The notes: generated by a model from the letters alone, not told the origin. A stretch of 54,950 nt of DNA from Butyrivibrio proteoclasticus P6B7 (GCF_000622085.1 NZ_JHWL01000031.1:1-54950); one strand, 5' to 3'. Shown: positions 43,573 through 51,866, numbered from the stretch's first letter. Translations and numbers: made by a program.

Positions 43573-43983
43573 TTAGTATGTAATAATTGCCTGATATATT
43601 CTTTCGTTAGCTGTGATTGAATCCCAATCAGTAGTAGTTCTAACGTATGTATCAGGTGTCATGCCGCAACCAAGTGTGTAATATGTGTAATGCTCCGTGT
43701 GGTAATCACATACGGAATGCCATTCGTTACCAGGGATACCATCAGTATCTTCACCATTAGGCTCATCATGGCATTTAGCTACTGTGCTGCTACCTTGATG
43801 GGAAACTGTGTAGCATCCACCGCCACCACTACCTCCCGTGTGTTGATGATATAGAACATACTCAAGCTGCCCTGACAATTGAGCAATGTCTGTCGATACA
43901 GTGTGTTCAGGGTAATAACCTGCAGGGTAGGTTTTGGTATTTTGGTTTTTGGTTAAAACCTCAACATCGGCAACAGACGAGCG
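43573..43983 (-). CDS. Silent C-terminal cassette F
   Basis: Opens at CGC TCG (site 43979; AATAAACGCTCG). Reads RSSVADVEVLTKNQNTKTYP, then AGYYPEHTV, HQHTGGSGGGGCYTV and ends YQAIITY. An upstream ATG (44013) is in frame but without a ribosome site, and it abuts the divergent thioredoxin-like gene. Confidence 0.7.
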   Translation of the reverse strand, partial: RSSVADVEVLTKNQNTKTYPAGYYPEHTVSTDIAQLSGQLEYVLYHQHTGGSGGGGCYTVSHQGSSTVAKCHDEPNGEDTDGIPGNEWHSVCDYHTEHYTYYTLGCGMTPDTYVRTTTDWDSITANERIYQAIITY

Positions 43984-44013
43984 TTTATTTAGTATATGAA
44001 AGGAATTTAGCAT

Positions 44014-44790
44014 ATGAATATTAAGGGATTTTTATCAACTACATTACTTACAATGACATCAGCTGCGTTTATTTGTGGCTGCGGTAATGCAAATTATGAT
44101 GGGCCTGATGCAGAGGTCAGTATAGTAACCGATGCATCTACAGAAGAAGTATCTGTTGAGAATAGTTCGGATGAGGCTTTCAATAACGCATATCCCGATG
44201 TAACATATGAGATTCTCGATGCATACGACGTAAGTTTTGATTCAGAACCTAACTTCAGCATTTATGAAATTTCCTTTGCTGATCTTGCAGACATTTACGG
44301 CAAAGAGGATTGCTATGTTTATGTTGGCGCATCATGGTGCCCTTCATGTCAAGGTTTTGCTCCTGAAATATTTGAGGCACTCAATGAGAAGGGGATTTCA
44401 ATTTACTATGTGAATAACGACAAGTATGAACGCACACAGTATACAATTGACCCTGCTACTAATTCTTGCTTTGCAGAACAGTACGAGGAAGATTACGAGA
44501 GATGCCTTGATGTTCTTGGACGAGAAAATTTCGAGGATTATATAATAGTGAGTGAAGATGGTACGGAGTATGATACAGGATCACAGAGAATATTCTTACC
44601 AACTCTCATGCACCTTACTTATGATGGCTTTGAGACTTACGATGGAATTGGGCTTCTAGCTACAGAAAAAGAGCTTGATGAGTCTGAGCATATTGATGCA
44701 GTTGCAGATATTTCAGACTTTGTGAGCCACGAGCCAATATACGCAAGCGCACAGATTGTTAAAAATCCAAATCGTTGCAATATCAAATAA
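44014..44790 (+). CDS. Secreted thioredoxin-like lipoprotein inside the array
   Basis: 258 residues. N-terminal hydrophobic leader ending in FICGCG (lipobox-like), an acidic linker, then a thioredoxin fold: YVYVGASWCPSCQGFAPEIF with a WCPSC active site, and a later FLPTL cis-proline loop. AAGGA lies 9 nt before the ATG. Thioredoxins of this sort make or repair disulphides outside the cell. The cassettes around it encode Cys-rich surface domains, so they are likely clients. It has its own terminator and lies between cassettes F and G, so it would flip with inversions that span it. Confidence 0.8.
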   Translation: MNIKGFLSTTLLTMTSAAFICGCGNANYDGPDAEVSIVTDASTEEVSVENSSDEAFNNAYPDVTYEILDAYDVSFDSEPNFSIYEISFADLADIYGKEDCYVYVGASWCPSCQGFAPEIFEALNEKGISIYYVNNDKYERTQYTIDPATNSCFAEQYEEDYERCLDVLGRENFEDYIIVSEDGTEYDTGSQRIFLPTLMHLTYDGFETYDGIGLLATEKELDESEHIDAVADISDFVSHEPIYASAQIVKNPNRCNIK

Positions 44791-44793
44791 TAG

Positions 44794-44826
44794 AAAGACC
44801 AGATAGCTTGCACTATCTGGTCTTTT
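44794..44826 (+). terminator. Intrinsic terminator after the thioredoxin-like gene
   Basis: AAAGACCAGATAG (44794-44806) pairs with CTATCTGGTCTTT (44813-44825), followed by Ts. Also works toward cassette G end in part. Confidence 0.85.
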
Positions 44827-44828
44827 GT

Positions 44829-45263
44829 TTAATATGTGATTATAGCTCTTACAAGCGTGTCTCCAGAAACCATCTCCGATAAATCATCAATCTCTCTTTC
44901 TGTTTCTTCGTAAGGACATGATAAGGAGTACACGTAAACTGTGTATGTAGAGCAACTACCACCCGGCGCACTAACCAGCCCCGAATAGTAACCTACACCA
45001 CAATATTTACATTTCTTGTACTGAGCGCCTTGATGCCAGTGATTCTGAGGTTCAAAATCATGGCCTCTGCTTTGTTGATAGGTACGTTCAAGTGTCTGGT
45101 AGCAAGCACCACCGCTTGTGTTACCTTGGTGAGTATGCTTTACGACATATTTGATCGTGCCGTTGGCATTTTTTACATCTGTAGTTGCAGTGAAGCCATC
45201 ATAATAACCTGCTGGAAGATTTACGGTGTTATTTGCACTTGTAAGTATCACATTGCCCGAGCA
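44829..45263 (-). CDS. Silent C-terminal cassette G
   Basis: Opens at TGC TCG (site 45259), preceded by an in-frame TAA six bases upstream, so it cannot be translated alone from upstream. Reads CSGNVILTSANNTVNLPAGYYDGF, KHTHQGNTSGGACY, the knuckle KKCKYCGVGYY and ends VRAIITY. Its opening matches the active cassette closely (NV.LxS.N...LPAGYYD.F). Confidence 0.7.
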   Translation of the reverse strand, partial: CSGNVILTSANNTVNLPAGYYDGFTATTDVKNANGTIKYVVKHTHQGNTSGGACYQTLERTYQQSRGHDFEPQNHWHQGAQYKKCKYCGVGYYSGLVSAPGGSCSTYTVYVYSLSCPYEETEREIDDLSEMVSGDTLVRAIITY

Positions 45264-45310
45264 TCTTTATACTACACGCAGTATGCTTAGCGATAACATA
45301 TTTATATTGG

Positions 45311-45318
45311 CAGAGCAT
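45311..45318 (-). repeat. Orphan array site after the active cassette
   Basis: ATGCTCTG just downstream of the stop of the active cassette, preceded by ATATTAAA. Between it and the site of cassette G only 16 codons lie before a TAA, a mini-cassette or remnant. Confidence 0.5.
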
Positions 45319-45319
45319 T

Positions 45320-46393
45320 TTAATATGTGATAATTGCCTTAACAATCTGTCCCTGCGTCTTTCCGCATGAACGTGTATAACCTCGCAGTTCTTGATGTGT
45401 TTTTTCATATACATGAGAACCATTTTCACCTGTTCCAGACCAACCACATTTATTACATTTGTAATGTCTCTCCCCTCTTTGCCAGCTTCCTCCCGATTGT
45501 GTGCAATCGCTTGAACCGTGTTGTTCTCTGCTATCCACTACTGTTACGTAATATGGTGTTGTAAAACATCCAGTTGCTTCTGGTGAGATATAGCTGTTAG
45601 CAAGACCTTCTGATGTTGGGTCAACTGTATCTAGGACAACATATTCATCTGCGCTCTCCGTACTGTGCACATGCTGGCAATACGCCACCGTACCTCCTGC
45701 ATTTTTTATATCTGTTGAAACAGTGAACTCGTCATAGTAGCCAGCTGGCAATGTCGCTGAATTGCTGTTTGTTGAAAGTAGCACGTTATTTGAGCCTCTA
45801 TTTGCTACGTTGTTTTGAATAGTAATGTCATTTGGATAATATCCGCTTGGCAATGTAATTGACTCATTAACACCGATATTGATTGTAGTCACGCCATCAA
45901 CATTAACATCTGCAGTAGGATTTGATGATGAAATGCCTACTCCAAGACCGCTGTTATCCCCACCATTATAGAAATTACCAACAGCAGTTGTTGGTGCTGG
46001 GATATTGTTGATGTAGTTGATAAGATCAGTAAATGATGCATCAGCAGGGATATTGGCCTTTGCATAAACATTACTGTTTAAACCACTGATAATATCGCTC
46101 TTATACTGACTTGTAGTATCAGTAAGAGTATCAAAACTAGAGCTTAATACTGAGATCTGCTGATTCAAAGAATCGATACCAGTAGAAATTGTTGTAAGAT
46201 CTTCTGAATAGAATAATACCTCTGGTTCACCATCCTTATCGGCATCGTACTCAATATTTCCTCTACTCTTAATTGAGTCTGTAGTAGTGCCTGTAGCACC
46301 TACAGTTGTTGCGAATGCAAGAGAAAGCACAAGTGAAGCGCCTAAGAGCTTCTTACAATTACCCGCCATCTCTATATTAAATAACTTCTTCAT
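45320..46393 (-). CDS. Secreted fibre-tip protein with switchable C-terminus (active shufflon gene)
   Basis: 357 residues; AGAGG lies before the ATG. Signal peptide to about residue 33 (SLAFATTVGATG), a helical stretch (~70-115: GIDSLNQQISVLSSSFDTL), a glycine-rich part and a repeat (ITLPSGYYPNDITIQNN). The constant part ends at residue 199 (NVANR); GGC TCA then starts the variable part, 158 residues with PAGYYDEF, HVHS, CxxC knuckle YKCNKCGW and the end AIITY. Constant part carries one more GYY repeat of the type found in all cassettes. It follows a collagen-like gene and a small secreted protein, so it may cap a fibre and choose what the cell binds, like PilV. Confidence 0.75.
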   Translation of the reverse strand: MKKLFNIEMAGNCKKLLGASLVLSLAFATTVGATGTTTDSIKSRGNIEYDADKDGEPEVLFYSEDLTTISTGIDSLNQQISVLSSSFDTLTDTTSQYKSDIISGLNSNVYAKANIPADASFTDLINYINNIPAPTTAVGNFYNGGDNSGLGVGISSSNPTADVNVDGVTTINIGVNESITLPSGYYPNDITIQNNVANRGSNNVLLSTNSNSATLPAGYYDEFTVSTDIKNAGGTVAYCQHVHSTESADEYVVLDTVDPTSEGLANSYISPEATGCFTTPYYVTVVDSREQHGSSDCTQSGGSWQRGERHYKCNKCGWSGTGENGSHVYEKTHQELRGYTRSCGKTQGQIVKAIITY

Positions 46394-46413
46394 TTAATAC
46401 CTCTCTTCTATCA

Positions 46414-46815
46414 TTATTCCATGACAGACTTATATGCCTCAGAATATTTCTGATAAAGTTCAAGATACTTAGCCTCAGCATCATTAACATCTGCTGCCAT
46501 AGTATGAACATCCGAAGCATCATAGTAAACTTCATACTTACCTTCTGAATCAGCCTCACCCCACTGTAATCTGCCAAGGCTCTTTGTAGTATAAGTAACC
46601 TTGCCAACAGCAGAATCACCATCTGAATATGCATCCTCATAAGATGCTTTAGGATTGGTAGGCTTTCCAGTATAGTAACTAACAGCTACCTGTGTGTTTG
46701 TATTTGTGGCATTTGCGCTAGTCACGATGCCGCCAAAAGCGATACCAACTGCAACAACACAGGATATCATAGCGGCTCTTCTAGCAGCACTGCCGTGTTT
46801 TAATTTTAATTCCAT
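46414..46815 (-). CDS. Small secreted protein
   Basis: 133 residues. Basic start (LKHGSAARR), hydrophobic helix (~14-36) and a signal-peptidase-like SANA site, then a short Tyr/Asp-rich mature part. AAGGAG precedes the ATG by 8 nt. Pilin-like in size and build but lacking a clear pilin motif. It lies between the collagen-like and tip-protein genes and could be a structural subunit or adaptor. Confidence 0.65.
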   Translation of the reverse strand: MELKLKHGSAARRAAMISCVVAVGIAFGGIVTSANATNTNTQVAVSYYTGKPTNPKASYEDAYSDGDSAVGKVTYTTKSLGRLQWGEADSEGKYEVYYDASDVHTMAADVNDAEAKYLELYQKYSEAYKSVME

Positions 46816-46826
46816 CTAACCACTCC

Positions 46827-48203
46827 TTAATGAATAACAAGAGTAGTAACGCCATCAGCATCAGTTGTAGCTGTTACACTAAGGTCTTTGTACTGAGACC
46901 ATGTATAAGCAGATGCCTTTGAAGGCGCTGATGTTGAAGCTGATGATGCAATACCCATCCACTTAGTATCAGAAGTAGGCTCCGCAGACAACTTTGCGTT
47001 AGGATATACAGATGGATCCTCGGAAGCATAGCGGATATATGTGTAATATGTAACACCATCTTTACCCGCAGCACCCTGGGCACCTGTAGCACCCGTAGCA
47101 CCCTGACTTCCTGTCTGACCTGCGCTACCCTGCGCACCTGTAGCACCACGCTGGCCCTCGCTACCGCGATCACCCTTCTCGCCGTCTCTACCGTCCTGTC
47201 CGTCTTTACCATTGAGTGAGCCGTTGTTTACCTGCTCCTTAAGGGCATCAACCTCAGCCTGAACCTTGCTTACATCGGCATCAGTACCGTTAGTTCCATT
47301 TGTACCATTTGTGCCGTTAGCACTAGCATTTGTACCGTTAGTTCCGTTAGTACCATTTTTAGAAGAACCATTAGCACCATCCTTACCACTTGTATTGTTA
47401 ATAACCTGTGTAACTGTGCCGTTCTTACCGTTAGTACCGTTCATTCCGTCGCTACCATTAGAAGCGGTAGCTGAAGCATCGGCACCATCCTTACCATCAG
47501 CACCATTCATACCATTACGGATACGATCCTGAGCAGATTTGCCACCTGCTTTTACTGTTTCTCTTGTGCTGTAGCCATAAATAGGCATACCAGAATCAGT
47601 TCTTCCAGTAACAGTAACACTACCCTTGTAAATAGGATTTCCAGCAGCATCATAGCCTAAGATGTTAGGGTCAGCTCCAAAAGTACCAAAGATAGGGTTT
47701 CCATCCTTGTCATAGCCTACAACAGTGTTCCAATCAATATCTGTGTTTGTAATGTCATTAAGTCCACGAAGTCTAGCCTGCTCAATTGCAGAATAGTCGT
47801 AAATTGGAAGCCCATCCTCAGCATTACCAATAACGTTCATATCATCTACGAGGATTGGAGCACCAAGCATGTCATATCCGCCAACAGCAGATACCATTCC
47901 ATTAGTACCATAAACAGGATTTCCATCTAGGTCATAACCTATAATGTTATCCCAATCGATATCAAGGATAATACCGCCAGCGGCATTTCTCTCAACATTA
48001 GGAGAATTACCCTCAATAAGATCACCAGCAGATGCACCGCCCTGCTTTAAACTGATTGATTTAAGTCCACTTGCAAGACATACAACTAAGATAAGCGCTA
48101 AAGCACCAACAACAGTTGCAGCTGCGATGAACTTCTTCTTGTTTTCAGGATTGTTCTTAAATTCTTCGAACCTATCCTTTAAGTTCTCGATAAAATTACC
48201 CAT
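46827..48203 (-). CDS. Membrane-anchored collagen-like surface protein
   Basis: 458 residues. A membrane helix at ~23-46, then repeats of the form GYDxxGNPIxG (~68-215), then collagen-type Gly-X-Y triplets in two blocks (~230-305, many GTN; ~330-385, such as GQRGATGAQGSAGQTG), and a ~70-residue C-terminal head (YTYIRYASEDPS...). Bacterial collagen-like stalks form trimers and hold a head away from the surface. GGAGG precedes the start. The head resembles those of phage and spore collagen-like proteins. Same strand and transcript as the tip-protein gene. Confidence 0.8.
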   Translation of the reverse strand: MGNFIENLKDRFEEFKNNPENKKKFIAAATVVGALALILVVCLASGLKSISLKQGGASAGDLIEGNSPNVERNAAGGIILDIDWDNIIGYDLDGNPVYGTNGMVSAVGGYDMLGAPILVDDMNVIGNAEDGLPIYDYSAIEQARLRGLNDITNTDIDWNTVVGYDKDGNPIFGTFGADPNILGYDAAGNPIYKGSVTVTGRTDSGMPIYGYSTRETVKAGGKSAQDRIRNGMNGADGKDGADASATASNGSDGMNGTNGKNGTVTQVINNTSGKDGANGSSKNGTNGTNGTNASANGTNGTNGTNGTDADVSKVQAEVDALKEQVNNGSLNGKDGQDGRDGEKGDRGSEGQRGATGAQGSAGQTGSQGATGATGAQGAAGKDGVTYYTYIRYASEDPSVYPNAKLSAEPTSDTKWMGIASSASTSAPSKASAYTWSQYKDLSVTATTDADGVTTLVIH

Positions 48204-48234
48204 TTCAAATTTTTCCTCCGCTTTTTCTTGAATA

Positions 48235-48260
48235 AGGCCCTGTCTTAGATAATGGTTGAT
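48235..48260. repeat. Inverted repeat upstream of the fibre operon, left arm
   Basis: AGGCCCTGTCTTAGATAATG and the following six bases match the reverse complement of 48380-48405 at 23 of 26 positions. About 120 bp lie between the arms. The 476-nt gap 48204-48679 holds these arms, a terminator and no gene. Confidence 0.6.
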
Positions 48261-48379
48261 GCTCAGCGAAAAATCTTCTAATGAAAATTCAATGTTGTAA
48301 CATGGTTCTATAAATCGAATAGCTATCTGGTTTGAATATTGTTTGCTGTCCGAAAGGTTGAAATGTAAGGAGTGCTAAA

Positions 48380-48405
48380 ATCAACCACTATCTAAGGCAG
48401 AGCCT
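48380..48405. repeat. Inverted repeat upstream of the fibre operon, right arm
   Basis: Partner of 48235-48260. The pair could bound an invertible promoter, a mini-transposon remnant or a foldback RNA. Confidence 0.6.
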
Positions 48406-48409
48406 CGGA

Positions 48410-48470
48410 TAAAAAAATCGCCATAAGTCAGATGAGTAGAGTTTCTCCACTGCAAACGACTTATGACGAT
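48410..48470 (-). terminator. Long-stem terminator after the VirB11-like gene
   Basis: ATCGCCATAAGTC (48417-48429) pairs with GACTTATGACGAT (48458-48470) with one mismatch, enclosing a smaller AGTAGAG/CTCCACT stem; seven Ts follow on the minus strand. Confidence 0.75.
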
Positions 48471-48679
48471 AATCCAATCCGGTTTATCAATATAATACTA
48501 AAAAACTATATTGAAGATTATCATAAAGCCGTTCACAAAGGAATAGTCTCAATGCTACGCAATACCTAAAAAAACCCAAAAATAAACATATTATTTAAAA
48601 TACTGTTTTATAAAAGATTATTTTTATTTAATAAATGTACGCACCATCAAAAGTCATACCACTCATTTTTTAGAAAGAT

Positions 48680-50977
48680 TTAATTCTTAACTAAAGCCTT
48701 ATACTTTGTTGTGTTTGTTACCTTTTTAGGGATCTTGATCTCTACAGGCTTGAACTTAATTTTATGTGTCTCTTCGTCATAGCCCTCAATCTCAGCGATC
48801 TCCTTAATAACAAACTTATCTATATAAACGACCAGGTCGGTCTGCTCGCACAGAACCTTAAGAGCTTCTTCCTTTGGTCTATTATCTGATGCTCCTAACG
48901 TAGCTACCTGCTCAATACCAGCTCTTGCAGATGTAGAGTGGATAGAAGTCCAACATATAATGTTTCTTGAAACTGCATCTACATACTGAATAGCTTCTTT
49001 CTGCTTGATCTCACCATTAATTAAGTAATCGATATCCATCAAAAGTCCGAAAGTAGTAAGGTAAGACAGGTCATATGTGTACTGTCCGTCCTCAGATGGT
49101 CTGATGTTCTGGAAAGTAAACAACGGGTGAGTCTTTGAAAACAACTCATCATTTTCCTGAACAACAAGACCTCTCTTGTCATGTCTGATGAAGTCAATCA
49201 TAGTATTGATACAAGTTGACTTACCTGATGCCATTGTTCCAGTAAAGATGATTGAAGCACCTCTGCGAACCTTATCAACAAGATAAGCGGCTGTCTGGGC
49301 AGACATCATCTTACGCTCAACAAGTTTGCTGAGAGTATACTTCTCATTTGGCACCTTTCTGATAACAAGTGAAGGCTCACCATTTGCGTTGATATATTCC
49401 TGAGAATATACAAATCTCATACGAGCAGCCTCAGAAGTCTTTGTATCCATGAATGTCTTATCTGGCTTTTTATCAGAAAGATCCACATGATTCATCTTAA
49501 CAATATGGTTGATAACCGCCTTAAAGTGGTCGTGTGATCTAAAAATGATACGTGAGAAATATCTCTTACCATATCTCTTGATCTGAATGTTGTTATAATC
49601 AACAAGTGCAATATCAGATACCGCTGGATCCTCGATAAAAGGTGTAAGTATATCGTAGTTCCACATAAACATGATGAAACTCTCAAAAATATACTGCACA
49701 GAATCCTCGGAAAGACCAGAATACTCATTAATCTTCTTCAAAAGGTCCTGTTCAAACTGACTTCTCTCTAAAAGACCACTCTCAAGGTTTGATAATGGAA
49801 CAGGGTCAGTCTTTGTATAGTATCTGAGGATATCCTCTAAAATCTCCTCTTCCTCTGTAAGTTCCTTTGTTATAACAATAGGATTAAAAGCCTTCTCTTC
49901 CATCTTGCTGACAAAAGCACTAACATCTCCATCCTTAGCGCTTAACCAATCAATATCATCAAGGTGATCCTCGTCCATTGTCTCAACAAGGAAAGGCATT
50001 GTATCGATCTCGTCATATTCCTCATCATCCTTAACAAGGGTCTCAGAATCCTGCTTTTCTGTCTTATCTGTCTCTACAGCCACACCTTCCACTGGCAAAA
50101 CATCAGACTCATCAATACGCGCTGCCTCAAGCTCTTTCTCAGACACAATATCCTCTACGATTGAAATTGCAGCATCGTCGCTACCTAATGTCTCTTTCTC
50201 TTCTGCCTTAGGCTCAGCATTTTTCTTAGCCTTCTTTTTCTTTGAAGGCTCATTAACACCTGCTGCCTTCTGCTCAGTTACATTTGAGTCCTCGTTCTTC
50301 TTTTTCTTTTTTGAAGAAGCCTTTCCCTCTGCAGAATCCTTAGTGTCGCCAGACTTAGCCTGCTCTAAAGAAAAATCATCTGTAAACTTCTCTTTTTTAT
50401 TTCCGCTTGCGTCTTTCTGTCCAAGTCCTGCAACAGAGTTAACAGCTTCTTTCTTGTTTTTAACCTTTGCTGAAACTTTGCTGACACTACCATTATCAAG
50501 AGCAGCTCCCTTGTCTTTAGCTGGAACAAATGAAGCGATACCATAATACTCATACGCCTCATCAGAAAGCCTACTATCATCAAGAATAGTCTTGGTCTTA
50601 GTCCAATTAAAATCTGTCTTGTATAAGAAGTCATAGTAGCCAAGGTTGTAAAGAGCATTAAGCTTACCTGAGGACTTCTTATCAGCCCCCATCAACATGA
50701 TAAGTACAAGAGACTCATTGGCCTTTTTCCACTTATTAAGCCTACCAACACCAACCCTCATGCCATCAACTTCTTCAGCAATGATAAGAACATCAACAAC
50801 AGAAGTATCAAGTGCTTCGAGCTGTGAAGCTTTGTTGATGAATATGATATCGTCAGCTGATTTAAAGCTAAGTCTTTCGCTTCTATATGCTAAAAAGCAA
50901 TTTGTCATACTAGATTTAAACTTATCCCACTTAACAGGATTAGTAATATCACTTGTTGCGATTACCACTTTACTCAT
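48680..50977 (-). CDS. VirB11/CpaF-type secretion ATPase with N-terminal receiver-like domain
   Basis: 765 residues, about twice the family length. Residues 1-150 look like a degenerate receiver (VVDVLIIAEEVDG, LIMLMGADKKSSG). Residues ~165-330 are a Lys/Glu-rich, disordered linker. The ATPase follows: Walker A GTMASGKST at 580-588, an Asp-box-like VVQENDEL, a Glu in LINGEIKQKEA and a His in WTSIHSTSARAG. Such hexameric ATPases drive pilus assembly or T4SS transfer. Here it is linked with sortase and fibre genes, away from VirB4, which favours a role in surface structure assembly. VirB11 is usually missing from Gram-positive T4SSs. Confidence 0.8.
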   Translation of the reverse strand: MSKVVIATSDITNPVKWDKFKSSMTNCFLAYRSERLSFKSADDIIFINKASQLEALDTSVVDVLIIAEEVDGMRVGVGRLNKWKKANESLVLIMLMGADKKSSGKLNALYNLGYYDFLYKTDFNWTKTKTILDDSRLSDEAYEYYGIASFVPAKDKGAALDNGSVSKVSAKVKNKKEAVNSVAGLGQKDASGNKKEKFTDDFSLEQAKSGDTKDSAEGKASSKKKKKNEDSNVTEQKAAGVNEPSKKKKAKKNAEPKAEEKETLGSDDAAISIVEDIVSEKELEAARIDESDVLPVEGVAVETDKTEKQDSETLVKDDEEYDEIDTMPFLVETMDEDHLDDIDWLSAKDGDVSAFVSKMEEKAFNPIVITKELTEEEEILEDILRYYTKTDPVPLSNLESGLLERSQFEQDLLKKINEYSGLSEDSVQYIFESFIMFMWNYDILTPFIEDPAVSDIALVDYNNIQIKRYGKRYFSRIIFRSHDHFKAVINHIVKMNHVDLSDKKPDKTFMDTKTSEAARMRFVYSQEYINANGEPSLVIRKVPNEKYTLSKLVERKMMSAQTAAYLVDKVRRGASIIFTGTMASGKSTCINTMIDFIRHDKRGLVVQENDELFSKTHPLFTFQNIRPSEDGQYTYDLSYLTTFGLLMDIDYLINGEIKQKEAIQYVDAVSRNIICWTSIHSTSARAGIEQVATLGASDNRPKEEALKVLCEQTDLVVYIDKFVIKEIAEIEGYDEETHKIKFKPVEIKIPKKVTNTTKYKALVKN

Positions 50978-51029
50978 AGTCTTTTATCCCTTGAAAGAAA
51001 TATATTAAACAAGGCTGCTGCCCTGCTAG

Positions 51030-51866
51030 TTACTTAGATGTTTCTGTGCTTGCTTCTTCCGTGATCCCTCTAATAGGGCCGTTGCCATCCACATACTCAA
51101 AAACAACCACTGTTCTATATTTGTGCATTGTGCACGTTGAAAGGCAGATCATGTTTCCGCCTGAATATTCGTTGTAAACGATGCTTGATGCATCCTTAAG
51201 CTTTGCAGCCTCTTCCTCACCTACATCCATCTTAGAAACGACGTAGACATCATCATCAGAAGGCTGTGTAAAAATGTAATATAAAAGTCTGTAATGTTTG
51301 ATCTCACCACTATCCATGTAGATATAAGCGTTCTGGTGGAGATCACCCCACTTCTTATCAGAATACTTGTGAAGGTCTGTAAACATGGAACCGTTTGCCA
51401 TGTTGTGACCAAAGATAATGGTCTTAACATCTGACATATCAGATGAATTAGCAAAATTTATAAATATAGCTCCTGCGTCGGACTTATTTCCATACGCATC
51501 CATGCCAAGATAAACGTCATTATCGTTACCTTGAACAAGAGGATAATCGATGGCGGTGTCAGGAAGATAAAGCCAGCTAGTAGAAGTACTACCCTCAGAC
51601 TTAACTATGCTAAAATCAACCGTCCTCTCGCCATCAACAACCTTAACAGCGCTGTCTGCAACTATTTCATAAGTTGACTCCGCAGCTGTAGCAATAAGTT
51701 TTTGCTTTAAAAAACCTACTACTGCAAAGACAAGCAAGACTACTGAGCCAACAATGAGGCTATTAAGTAGTAAAAGTTTTCTATTCAGTTCCTTTTCCTT
51801 CATAATCTGCCTCTGAGTCTTTGCGACTGTAGGCTTTGTTGGCTTATAGTAGTCATTTGTTGCCAT
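51030..51866 (-). CDS. srtB: Class B sortase
   Basis: 278 residues. N-terminal membrane helix (~33-55), then the sortase fold: His154 in FGHNM, Cys245 in LSTCT, Arg251 in KYRTVV, with WLYLPDTAIDYPLVQG typical for SrtB. It joins surface proteins to the wall or to each other. Its start overlaps the stop of the BspA-like gene (TAATG), so the two are co-translated; that protein's QTG-containing end is the obvious substrate candidate. Confidence 0.9.
   Translation of the reverse strand: MATNDYYKPTKPTVAKTQRQIMKEKELNRKLLLLNSLIVGSVVLLVFAVVGFLKQKLIATAAESTYEIVADSAVKVVDGERTVDFSIVKSEGSTSTSWLYLPDTAIDYPLVQGNDNDVYLGMDAYGNKSDAGAIFINFANSSDMSDVKTIIFGHNMANGSMFTDLHKYSDKKWGDLHQNAYIYMDSGEIKHYRLLYYIFTQPSDDDVYVVSKMDVGEEEAAKLKDASSIVYNEYSGGNMICLSTCTMHKYRTVVVFEYVDGNGPIRGITEEASTETSK

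Larger units (their letters stand above)
40205..45796. other. Multi-cassette inversion array (shufflon-like)
   Basis: Eight C-terminal coding cassettes each begin at GCTC preceded by an AT-rich arm (typically AAACGCTC). Plus-pointing sites: 40218, 40573, 42100, 42612. Minus-pointing sites: 43568, 43979, 45259 and 45792 (coordinates of the first base of the motif), plus an orphan at 45313. In all eight the motif is read as xGC TCx, so recombination at any pair keeps the frame. Only the cassette at 45320 is joined to a signal peptide. Inversion between the 45792 site and any plus-pointing site would fuse a new C-terminus. The conserved core is short, so exact crossover sites are not proven. Confidence 0.8.

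Noticed and set aside
40205..45796. Diversity-generating retroelement as the source of cassette variety
   Set aside because: No reverse transcriptase, no template/variable repeat pair with adenine bias; the cassettes differ throughout and point both ways.
40205..45796. Integron gene-cassette array
   Set aside because: No tyrosine integrase or attC-like palindromes; cassettes lack starts and lie in both directions, and share a reading-phase-conserved 5' motif instead.
47266..47532. Plus-strand frame inside the collagen-like gene
   Set aside because: Low-complexity antisense of Gly-X-Y triplets; no ribosome site.
48680..50977. Tad pilus locus
   Set aside because: A CpaF-like ATPase is present but no TadB/TadC, prepilin peptidase or Flp pilin is seen in the window.
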